A stretch of 64,000 nucleotides of DNA. Source: G963662905 sp963676725. Its GTDB lineage: Bacteria > Bacteroidota > Bacteroidia > Bacteroidales > WRLA01. The DNA lies in assembly GCA_963676725.1 (NCBI GenBank), contig OY781463.1, forward strand, positions 62,001-126,000. Reading direction: 5' to 3'. The first letter of the stretch is position 1; every line of letters starts with the position of its first letter. Under the pieces are notes generated by a model. The model was not told where the DNA came from. It was given only the letters and a program-made list of their open reading frames with translations, and ran no database searches. Shown here one piece after another: positions 19,876 to 27,645 of the stretch. Made by a program: the position numbers and the translations under genes.

Positions 19876-20595
19876 GTGAAAGAGGAAATCTATAAAGATA
19901 TTGCAGCTAGGATTTTATACGAGGACAATCATGTGCTTGTATTCAATAAAAAAGCAGGGGAAATTGTTCAGGGGGATAAAACCGGCGATTTGCCCTTAAG
20001 CGAGTTGCTAAAACTCTATCTCAAAAAAAAACACAACAAGCCCGGGAATGTGTTTATGGGTGTTGTGCACCGTCTCGACAGACCGGTGAGCGGGGCTTTG
20101 GTTTTTGCAAAAACATCGAAAGCGCTCAGTCGCTTAAATGAGTCCTTGCGCCAGCGCGAAATCAATAAAACCTATTGGGCAGTATGCAATAATAAACCCG
20201 ATCCGCTTTCCGGAAGGCTGGAACATTTCCTGCGAAAAAACCAAAAACAGAATAAATCCTATGTTGTGGGGCATGAAAGCCCGGATGCACTTCAGGCGAT
20301 ACTCGAATATAATTTTTTACTCTCCTCAGATAAATACAATTTACTGGAAGTGCAGCTGCTTACGGGTAGGCATCATCAAATCAGGGTGCAATTGGCGCAT
20401 ATGGGCTGCATTATAAAAGGGGATTTGAAATATGGCGCAAAAACCTCCAATAAAGATGCATCGATTCACCTGCATGCCCGGAACCTCCAATTTGTGCATC
20501 CTGTGAAAAAAGAAAATATTCAGATCACTGCGCCTGCACCAAATGATGCGCTTTGGAAGTATTTTGAATCAAATATTAAGAAATCTAATGGATAA
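19876..20595 (+). CDS. RluA-family pseudouridine synthase
   Basis: 239 aa with a GTG start, 5 nt after the panB stop. It isomerises specific uridines in rRNA or tRNA to pseudouridine. The family signature GVVHRLDRPVSGALVFAKT is complete, with catalytic Asp68 in HRLDRP, and the later QIRVQLAHMG motif is present. The protein starts directly in the catalytic domain; there is no S4 RNA-binding domain, as in RluA/RluC-like short forms (TruC-like). The RNA target cannot be told from sequence. It overlaps the following kinase gene by 8 nt, which suggests translational coupling. Confidence 0.93.
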   Translation: MKEEIYKDIAARILYEDNHVLVFNKKAGEIVQGDKTGDLPLSELLKLYLKKKHNKPGNVFMGVVHRLDRPVSGALVFAKTSKALSRLNESLRQREINKTYWAVCNNKPDPLSGRLEHFLRKNQKQNKSYVVGHESPDALQAILEYNFLLSSDKYNLLEVQLLTGRHHQIRVQLAHMGCIIKGDLKYGAKTSNKDASIHLHARNLQFVHPVKKENIQITAPAPNDALWKYFESNIKKSNG

Positions 20596-21112
20596 ACGTT
20601 TGCCACATATTGTATGGTTTACAGGCTTGCCCTGTAGCGGAAAAACAACTTTAGCCCGTTTACTCTCTGATGTATACAAGGAAAGAGGTTTGCGTCATAT
20701 ACTCCTCGACGGGGATATCGTGCGTCAGGGGATCAATAGTGATCTGGGATTTTCTATAGAAGATCGTGCCGAAAATATACGCAGGGTGGCCGAAGTAAAT
20801 AAGCTGCTTTTGCAATCGGGGGTGCATGTAATTAATTGCTTTATTACGCCAACGGAAGCTATTCGCCGAAGGCTTAAAGCGGTTTTACAGGGCTATTTGT
20901 TTCATGAGATCTATTTGGACACCCCTTTGCATATTTGCGAACAGCGGGATGTAAAAGGCATGTATGCGAAGGCGAGAAAAGGAATTATTCGGGATTTTAC
21001 AGGAGTTGACAGTCCATTTGAGGCGCCAAAGGATGCATTTTTGCGTCTAAATACAGATCAAATTACTGAAAATGAATCTTTAAAGCTTATTGTTGAAGCT
21101 TTGGGCATATAA
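20588..21112 (+). CDS. cysC: Adenylyl-sulfate kinase
   Basis: 174 aa from MDKRLPHIVW; longer frames with upstream starts run into the preceding gene and add no domain. It phosphorylates adenosine 5'-phosphosulfate to PAPS. Seen: P-loop TGLPCSGKT at residues 12-20, LLDGDIVRQGINSDLGFS (the DGD nucleotide/APS-binding region), the ENIRRVAEV helix, the FITPTEAIRR segment and KGMYAKARKG, all typical of APS kinases. No sulfate-activation genes (cysD/N) are next to it, so PAPS may serve assimilation or sulfation. Last gene of the panB unit. No clear terminator is visible after it. Confidence 0.92.
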   Translation: MDKRLPHIVWFTGLPCSGKTTLARLLSDVYKERGLRHILLDGDIVRQGINSDLGFSIEDRAENIRRVAEVNKLLLQSGVHVINCFITPTEAIRRRLKAVLQGYLFHEIYLDTPLHICEQRDVKGMYAKARKGIIRDFTGVDSPFEAPKDAFLRLNTDQITENESLKLIVEALGI

Positions 21113-21150
21113 GTTATACAGTAGTTTTACACAAATTTCCCAAAAATATA

Positions 21151-21181
21151 TTGCTTTTTACCGGCTAATTCCTTAGCTTTG
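21151..21181 (+). promoter_or_regulatory. Predicted promoter of the first T9SS/PID-CTERM-like cassette
   Basis: TTG at 21151-21153, 20-nt spacer, TAGCTTTG (TAnnTTTG) at 21174-21181, then CTGCA. A good match to the Bacteroidota -33/-7 pattern, giving a leader of about 35 nt. Confidence 0.6.
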
Positions 21182-21223
21182 CTGCACTAGTTAAGAATTG
21201 GTTTGTTAATAAAATGTAATCAT

Positions 21224-24106
21224 ATGAAAAAGAAAGCTTTACCCTTCGTATTTAGCCTACTGATGCTGATGTCTTTCACAGTAGGAAGTTTTGGACAAAA
21301 TCGTGATTTTAAATCTTCCTCGGGTGTGAGGGATCTGGGAACTTCTGAAGTAACAACCACTACAGAGTTTTATACCGCCGGGACAACCATGAATGTAAGT
21401 TTTGCAGTTGTTTATGATGGTGATTTTGCTGAATTTATTGATCAAGTAGATTTTGATTTTCCTGCTACAATAACTGTGAATCCGGGAAGCAGTTCAGAGA
21501 AAATAGACTGTCCTGATTTTGGTACGTATCTTAATATTACAAACCCGTCCCCTGAAACATGGGTCGCCCAGTATAATAACAGCTCTTTTACTGGCCCAAT
21601 AGGTTCAAGCAGTTCATTCAATGTAAACATCACTATTCCCGGTGGTTTTAGTGGGAATCTGTCTATTGGCTGGACAATTACTGGTACCGATGGAAAATCT
21701 ACCACCAATGGAACACTAATATTGACAGAAGCCAGCTCTGTAGATGATCCAACGTCGGTAGCTGCATCTGCTGCAAGTACTTCATCCATTGGTTTAAGCT
21801 GGGTAAAAAATGGAAGTGGTGATGATGTTATGGTCGCCTATAATACAATGAATACATTTGGTGTGCCTAGTGGTAATTATTCAGTTAATGATCCAATTAT
21901 AGGAGGGGGAACTGTGATCTATAATGGCTCAGGAACATCAACAACCCATACTACCCTTACATCCGGTACAAAATATTTTTATAAGGTTTTTTCTGTTTCA
22001 ACATCTAAGGCGACATCGTATAGTAATGGAGTAGAGGTGTCGGCTATGCCTGCTGTCGAATTGCCGCTTTCTGAAGGCTTTGAAAATGGAGGAGCTATGC
22101 CACTTGGCTGGACTTTGGAGACTGCTGCTACAGCAAATGCATGGGTGGTTAGCACTAATGCAAAAAGATCCGGTACTTATGGGATTGGTGTTACACAAAC
22201 TGATGGAAATCCCAAGGATGCTTGGTTTTTCTCTCAACCAATATCCCTGGATGCCGGAACCTATATCCTAGATTTTTATTATCGTGCAGATGGAGCAAAT
22301 ACTGAAATACTCGATGTCTCTGTTGGGGAAGAGGCTAATGCCACCGCCATGACAAACACTTTTATTGATGATCTGACATTTAGTTCAGGTAGCTTTACTC
22401 AGGAACATTCATCTCTGACTGTTGCTTCCGCCGGCGTTTATTATATAGGTTTTCATGCCGTGAGTACTGCTAATCAAAACTATATCCATATAGATGATAT
22501 CGAAATAACCGAAGGAACAGCAGGGCTTTGGACAGGTAATACAAATACTGATTGGGCAACAGCTTCAAACTGGGATAATCTTGCTGTTCCCGGAGCCTCA
22601 GATGATGTAAGCATTCCTGATGTTTCTACAGGTGGTTTAAGCGGGAATTTACCTATAATTACAAATGCAAAGATCGCAGCCTCCTGTAATAATCTTACGA
22701 TTGCTGCGAATGCTGTTTTAACTATTCAATCCGGTGGTACTTTGGCGATAGGTGGAGACTTATTGCTTGAATCGGAACACAGCTTTGGGACAACTAAGGG
22801 TGGAAGTCTTGTCGATCAAACTGACGGAGGTGTTACAATTACAGGAACAAGCACGGTAAAGCTGGAAATGCTCGGAGCTGAAGTGCCTGATAATGACCAA
22901 TGGCATTTAATTAGTTCCCCTGTAGGCAGCTTTAATAGCAGTGATGTGTTTTGGAATTGTTTCCTAAGAACCTTTGATGAGTCTACAGGAGCATATGTTA
23001 ATGTAGGGGAAGGCTCCACTGAAAGCACAGCTATGTTAGGATATGCTACAATGTACTATTATGGTGGCGGAGCATCAAACACCAAAGAACTCAATTTTAG
23101 TGGAACATTAAATACCGGTACAAAAAATATTTTATGCAGTAAAACCCTTGGGCAGGATGGGTGGAATCTTGTCGGCAATCCCTATCCATCTGCAATTGAT
23201 TGGGATTTAGTGGATAATGGCAGTTTTCCTGCAAACTTGAATAAAACATTCTATGTTTTGGATGGTACAACCCAAACGTTTAAATACTATTTAAAGGGGG
23301 GCAGCGGCAATACTGCTACTCAATATCTGCCTGCAATGCAAGGATTTTTTGTGGAGTGTAATAACTCGGCTGGTGCAACTCTGCAGTTTGGCAATGGCTA
23401 TAGGTGTTCAGAGCAAGAGTCTTTTCTAAAGAGTGAAAACGCTAATCAAAATGTTATTACGCTGAAAGTTAGGGGTAATGAGATTGATGATCAAACAACG
23501 ATTTATTTTAGGGAGCAAGCAACTGCGGGCTTTGATCGTGATTTTGATGTGCATAAGATGTTTACCGCAGCGGTAAAACCTCCTCAAATTTATAGCACAC
23601 AGCCTAATGAGTTTTTTGCAGTAAATGCTTATGATGAGAGCAATCGTCCGGATGAAGTGAATATTGGCTTTTTAAGCGGATTATCAGGAAGCTATACTCT
23701 CGCAATTCCGGATGCGAATCTTATCGATAGTGATATTTCCCTGTTGCTTTATGATACCAAACTAGATGTGCATATTGATCTCAGGCAAATGGAAAACTAT
23801 AGCTTTTCCTATGATGTGAATGATGATCCAAATCGTTTTAAATTGCAGCTTAGCACTACTTCGGTGGACGAGCAAAATCTCTTCCCATTCAATATTTGGG
23901 TCAGCGGGAGTCAGTTAACAATCAATCCCAATAATCAAGATATCCAATCAATTAAGGTCTTTGATTTAACAGGCAGGCTGATTATCAATCAGGAATATTT
24001 AACCGGAGAAGGGCAGTATCAAATGCAACTTCCTGAGGTTTCTTCTGTTTATATTGTCGAAATCCAAACAGTAGAAGGTGTTTATTCAAGAAAAATAGTT
24101 CAGTAA
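21224..24106 (+). CDS. T9SS-exported multidomain surface protein, cassette 1
   Basis: 960 aa from MKKKALPFVF, which starts a proper signal peptide ending ...VGSFGQ. Residues ~25-180 form a beta-sandwich of unknown type. Residues ~180-270 form a fibronectin-III-like domain (YFYKVFSVST). Residues ~275-430 form a choice-of-anchor J/MAM-like domain (LPLSEGFENGG...IHIDDIEI). A WTGNTNTDWATASNWDN repeat domain follows, then the GWNLVGNPYPSAIDWD segment common in Bacteroidota cell-surface proteins. The last ~70 residues (LTINPNNQDIQSIKVFDLTG...YSRKIVQ) form a type A T9SS sorting domain. It has the same architecture as the gene at 24492. The 78-aa gene begins 16 nt after its stop. Confidence 0.78.
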   Translation: MKKKALPFVFSLLMLMSFTVGSFGQNRDFKSSSGVRDLGTSEVTTTTEFYTAGTTMNVSFAVVYDGDFAEFIDQVDFDFPATITVNPGSSSEKIDCPDFGTYLNITNPSPETWVAQYNNSSFTGPIGSSSSFNVNITIPGGFSGNLSIGWTITGTDGKSTTNGTLILTEASSVDDPTSVAASAASTSSIGLSWVKNGSGDDVMVAYNTMNTFGVPSGNYSVNDPIIGGGTVIYNGSGTSTTHTTLTSGTKYFYKVFSVSTSKATSYSNGVEVSAMPAVELPLSEGFENGGAMPLGWTLETAATANAWVVSTNAKRSGTYGIGVTQTDGNPKDAWFFSQPISLDAGTYILDFYYRADGANTEILDVSVGEEANATAMTNTFIDDLTFSSGSFTQEHSSLTVASAGVYYIGFHAVSTANQNYIHIDDIEITEGTAGLWTGNTNTDWATASNWDNLAVPGASDDVSIPDVSTGGLSGNLPIITNAKIAASCNNLTIAANAVLTIQSGGTLAIGGDLLLESEHSFGTTKGGSLVDQTDGGVTITGTSTVKLEMLGAEVPDNDQWHLISSPVGSFNSSDVFWNCFLRTFDESTGAYVNVGEGSTESTAMLGYATMYYYGGGASNTKELNFSGTLNTGTKNILCSKTLGQDGWNLVGNPYPSAIDWDLVDNGSFPANLNKTFYVLDGTTQTFKYYLKGGSGNTATQYLPAMQGFFVECNNSAGATLQFGNGYRCSEQESFLKSENANQNVITLKVRGNEIDDQTTIYFREQATAGFDRDFDVHKMFTAAVKPPQIYSTQPNEFFAVNAYDESNRPDEVNIGFLSGLSGSYTLAIPDANLIDSDISLLLYDTKLDVHIDLRQMENYSFSYDVNDDPNRFKLQLSTTSVDEQNLFPFNIWVSGSQLTINPNNQDIQSIKVFDLTGRLIINQEYLTGEGQYQMQLPEVSSVYIVEIQTVEGVYSRKIVQ

Positions 24107-24122
24107 TTTAATCGTTTGAGCA

Positions 24123-24359
24123 ATGAAAAATATTATAAGATTTTTAACAGTAGTAGTTTTTAGTTTGATGCTGAGCCTTAGTCTGAACGCACAGAATCCA
24201 CCGCATCCCAATGATGCAGGTGCCGGTGGCGGTACAGGCAATGGCGGTCCGATTGGTGGTGCTGCCGGTCTGGCTGGAGGAATTGGAATTCTTCTTGCTA
24301 TGGGCGGAGCCTATGGAGCCCGTAAGGTTTATGGCAGTTGGAAAAAACTGAATGATTAG
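24123..24359 (+). CDS. Small membrane protein with PID-CTERM-like sorting tail, cassette 1
   Basis: 78 aa. Signal peptide MKNIIRFLTVVVFSLMLSLSLNAQ, then a short Gly/Pro-rich spacer (NPPHPNDAGAGGGTGNG). The tail is GGPIGGAAG, a hydrophobic helix (LAGGIGILLAMGGAYGA) and a basic end (RKVYGSWKK). This order (P-I-x-G-G motif, about 15 hydrophobic residues, YGAKK/YGARK) resembles the short tails annotated PID-CTERM in Bacteroidota; the usual Asp after PI is Gly here. Membrane-anchored location with a tiny exposed part is inferred. Function unknown. It is followed by a terminator and has a paralogue at 27394. Confidence 0.7.
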   Translation: MKNIIRFLTVVVFSLMLSLSLNAQNPPHPNDAGAGGGTGNGGPIGGAAGLAGGIGILLAMGGAYGARKVYGSWKKLND

Positions 24360-24381
24360 TTCTGCAGTATTGTTTTTTGAG

Positions 24382-24426
24382 AATATTCCATGCATAGAAT
24401 AAGCTTCATGTCTGGAATATTTTTTT
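24382..24426 (+). terminator. Intrinsic terminator after cassette 1
   Basis: AATATTCCA / TGGAATATT, 9-bp perfect stem with an extra CATG...CATG pairing in the loop, then a T run. Confidence 0.65.
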
Positions 24427-24491
24427 AGGTACAACATATTCATGTTTTTAGATGTCTGTGTTGGTATCATAATCGATTAGAAAAAGTAAAG

Positions 24492-27353
24492 ATGATGAAG
24501 AAATTATTATTGCTTGCATTGTTGATTCATGCATTTCATTTTTGTGTATTTGCACAACTTACGGTTGTTCTGTCATCTGATGATGTTACAGCTACAACGG
24601 CTGGCCTTGAAGCAAATTTTACTGATTTGCCGGATAGTGAAACAGCCTTTTTTGTTCAATTCAAATATAGGGTTCAGGGTTCCGGTTCGGCATATTTAAA
24701 TTCTGATGGTGCTCCATTCAACCCTACAGCACCCGATGATTATTCTTCTTATACTACTTTGAGTGGTTTATCACAAAGTACTGTTTATGAATACTATGTG
24801 CGATATAGATATGATGGGGCCTATTATAATACAAGCTTGTCTACTTTTACGACAACTGCTTATACACAGGCTTCTGTTTTTACGGATAACGCTACTGATA
24901 TACTTGGGACATCAGCTACTTTAAATGGCCTCGTACTTATGGGTTCGTCTGTACCTCTTGAAGATGTTCATTTTGAGTGGGGAACAACGGTCTCCTATGG
25001 GAATACAACTGTTAATAATGATATAGGTACAGATTCAGATGTGAGTGCTGGTATTAGTGGATTAACTTCCGGTTTAACCTATCATTTTCGTATTGTGGCA
25101 ACTGATTTGTCTTCTGGTACACCAGAAACATTATATGGGGATGATAAACAATTTACTACCGGGGATGTACCCATAATCACCGGGTTTAGTAATCATCTTA
25201 CTGATGAGTTTGATGTAGCATGGTCATTTTCAGGTACAGCATCCACCTATTATCTTGATATTGCTACGGATGCAGGCTTTACAAGTTTACTTGTTGGTTA
25301 TGACAATCTGAATACAGGCAATGTCACAAGTTATAATGTTTCCGGACTATCAGCCGGTACGGTCTATTATGCACGTATTCGGGCAAAATTATCAGATGGT
25401 GGAACTACAGGAAATTCTGACGCAGAAAATACCATAACAATTTGTGACCCACCAACAGCAATAGCTGCTACCGGCATTGGTGCAACCCAATTTACAGCAA
25501 ATTGGCAGGTTCAAACAGGTGCTTCATCGTATTTACTGGATGTCTCCCTAACCAATACCTTTTTAGCTTTTGTAGGTGTTTATAATGACTATGAAGTAGG
25601 CGGTGGAGCCTCCATAAGCCAAATCGTTTCTTCCTTGACTCCGAATACTGATTACTATTATCGCCTTCGTGCAAAAAACAGCAGTGGCAATAGCGATTAT
25701 TCCAATATTATTGGCCCTGTAACGACATTAAATCCTACAGAAGTAGAGTGGGACGGAAGTGAAAGTACGGATTGGAATACAGCGGGAAATTGGGATTATA
25801 ATGTGGTGCCAACAGCTTCTATCTCGGCTGTTATTCCTTCTGCTCCTGCAAATCAACCGGTTATTTCTGCTAATTCTACTTGTAAAGAACTTACTGTAGA
25901 ACCCGGAGCATCTCTGACAATTAATTTCTTTCGTCGTTTGACAGTCGCTGACGGTGATGTTTTGATTCAATCAAATTCAAGTAATACAGGTGAGATTGTT
26001 TTAAAGCATGCTACAGCTATGCTGATTATCTCAAATGGGAATGCCCGTTTTCAACAATATATTCCGGGCAACCGTTGGGTCTTTCCATCTGTACCTATGA
26101 GTGGTCTTACTGCCAATGATTTTTATTTAAATCATTCGCCTGAAGTATATTTGTCCTATTATAATGAAGATGGCGGACACCCCGGAACAGATACTTATTG
26201 TGAGGCCTGCTGGGATTATATTGAAGAAGAAACCACTCCCGTGAATGTTATGGAGGGTTATAAAATGTGGATTGCCGGTTCTGCTCAAACATATGAATTC
26301 TCAGCAAGTAACTTTAATACGGGGAACCATTCTACGAACCTTGCATTATCTGGTGCGATTAGTAGTGGTTTTGGTTGGAATCTTATAGGGAATCCTTATC
26401 CATCACATCTTTTTTGGAATAGTGTTGATAAAACTGGATTAGAGAATACCGGGTATTATACATGGAATGGAAGTGCTTTTTTAGCATATCAAAATGGTTT
26501 AGGAACAGGATTGGGATTGGCCAGTGCCTATATTCCCCCCTTTCAGGGCTTTTTTGTTCGGGCATCAGTTGACAATACAGTGTTTTCTTTAAAAAATGAT
26601 TATCGGTTTGCAGCATCATCTTCCCTTTATAAACAAAAGAACGATACAATACCTGATTATATGCGTTTAACGATATACAAAGAAGGCGCTGTAGAATTAT
26701 ATGATGACATTATTGTGCGTTTCCTCTCTGATGCAAATGAGGGTTATGATCGCATAGGCGACGCCTATAAAATGTATGGTAATTATGAAATACCACAGCT
26801 GTTTACCTATATCGAAGATGGTACTGAGCTTGCAATGAATGCATTGCCCCCGGAAATGAAAGAGGAAGCTATTGTTCCTATGGGAGTTTTTGTGACCATT
26901 GATGGTGTTTATAACTTCACAGCAACAGAAATGGAAAGCTTCCAGCATCAAATTCCTATAAAAGTTCGGGATATTGAAACCGGTGATGTTTTTGACCTCA
27001 CTGAAAATCCCACATTTACAGTAGAATTAGATTCCGGATATTATCGCAATCGTTTTGAAATTCTTTTTGGGGAAAACACTGCAATTCAAGAATTTACTGC
27101 TAATGGCAATCGGGTTAAGATTAATTCGGACAACCAATGCATAAATATAACTGTCATAGGAGATAATAAGATTAGTTCGGGAGCCTTGCAGGCATCTGTA
27201 TATGATATGACCGGAAGACAAGTTTTGTCGCAAGAAGTGAACAAAAAAGGCCTAACGCGCATTTATATGCAACAAAGTAATGGCTGGTACGTAGTAAGAG
27301 TCATTGGATCAAATATTAACAAAGTGCAAAAGGTCTTTATTAAAAATAATTAA
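24492..27353 (+). CDS. T9SS-exported multidomain surface protein, cassette 2
   Basis: 953 aa. Signal peptide MMKKLLLLALLIHAFHFCVFAQ. Three fibronectin-III-like domains lie at about 22-125, 130-225 and 330-420; recognisable pieces are YEYYVRYRYDG, LTYHFRIVATD and DYYYRLRAKNSSGNS. A VEWDGSESTDWNTAGNWDYN domain and the GWNLIGNPYPSHLFWN segment follow. The last ~75 residues (INSDNQCINITVIGDNK...VQKVFIKNN) form a type A T9SS sorting domain. It shares order and motifs with the 960-aa protein at 21224, and like it is directly followed by a small PID-CTERM-like gene, so the pair looks like a duplicated two-gene unit. Surface location inferred; no enzyme domain. Confidence 0.78.
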   Translation: MMKKLLLLALLIHAFHFCVFAQLTVVLSSDDVTATTAGLEANFTDLPDSETAFFVQFKYRVQGSGSAYLNSDGAPFNPTAPDDYSSYTTLSGLSQSTVYEYYVRYRYDGAYYNTSLSTFTTTAYTQASVFTDNATDILGTSATLNGLVLMGSSVPLEDVHFEWGTTVSYGNTTVNNDIGTDSDVSAGISGLTSGLTYHFRIVATDLSSGTPETLYGDDKQFTTGDVPIITGFSNHLTDEFDVAWSFSGTASTYYLDIATDAGFTSLLVGYDNLNTGNVTSYNVSGLSAGTVYYARIRAKLSDGGTTGNSDAENTITICDPPTAIAATGIGATQFTANWQVQTGASSYLLDVSLTNTFLAFVGVYNDYEVGGGASISQIVSSLTPNTDYYYRLRAKNSSGNSDYSNIIGPVTTLNPTEVEWDGSESTDWNTAGNWDYNVVPTASISAVIPSAPANQPVISANSTCKELTVEPGASLTINFFRRLTVADGDVLIQSNSSNTGEIVLKHATAMLIISNGNARFQQYIPGNRWVFPSVPMSGLTANDFYLNHSPEVYLSYYNEDGGHPGTDTYCEACWDYIEEETTPVNVMEGYKMWIAGSAQTYEFSASNFNTGNHSTNLALSGAISSGFGWNLIGNPYPSHLFWNSVDKTGLENTGYYTWNGSAFLAYQNGLGTGLGLASAYIPPFQGFFVRASVDNTVFSLKNDYRFAASSSLYKQKNDTIPDYMRLTIYKEGAVELYDDIIVRFLSDANEGYDRIGDAYKMYGNYEIPQLFTYIEDGTELAMNALPPEMKEEAIVPMGVFVTIDGVYNFTATEMESFQHQIPIKVRDIETGDVFDLTENPTFTVELDSGYYRNRFEILFGENTAIQEFTANGNRVKINSDNQCINITVIGDNKISSGALQASVYDMTGRQVLSQEVNKKGLTRIYMQQSNGWYVVRVIGSNINKVQKVFIKNN

Positions 27354-27393
27354 TACTTTTGTGCTTTGGTTTGGCAACAATAGATATTTTTAA

Positions 27394-27645
27394 ATGAAAC
27401 GAATCATATTATTTGGTATTACGCTTGTTCTGCTCGTTTTTCTGAGCACTGCACTCTTCGCTGATGCGCCCCCTCCACCTGGAGGTGACCCAACAGGAGG
27501 AGGCGCAGGTTCGAACGCAACCCCAATCGGCGGTGGAGCCAATATCCAAGGAGGTATTTTAATCCTAATTGTCCTTGGGCTTGGATATGGAGCAAAAAAA
27601 TTATATGATGCAAAGATGAAAGTAGCAGTGGAAGATGAAGAATAA
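27394..27645 (+). CDS. Small membrane protein with PID-CTERM-like sorting tail, cassette 2
   Basis: 83 aa. Signal peptide MKRIILFGITLVLLVFLSTALFA, then a Pro/Gly spacer (DAPPPPGGDPTGGGAGSNA). The tail TPIGGGANIQGG, hydrophobic ILILIVLGLGYGA and KKLYDAKMK is followed by a short acidic end (VEDEE). Same plan as the 78-aa protein at 24123, with the PIGG and YGAKKLYD features of PID-CTERM-type tails. It starts 40 nt after the cassette 2 surface protein. A strong intrinsic terminator follows 28 nt after its stop, yet the next frame overlaps its 3' end by 11 nt. Function unknown. Confidence 0.7.
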   Translation: MKRIILFGITLVLLVFLSTALFADAPPPPGGDPTGGGAGSNATPIGGGANIQGGILILIVLGLGYGAKKLYDAKMKVAVEDEE

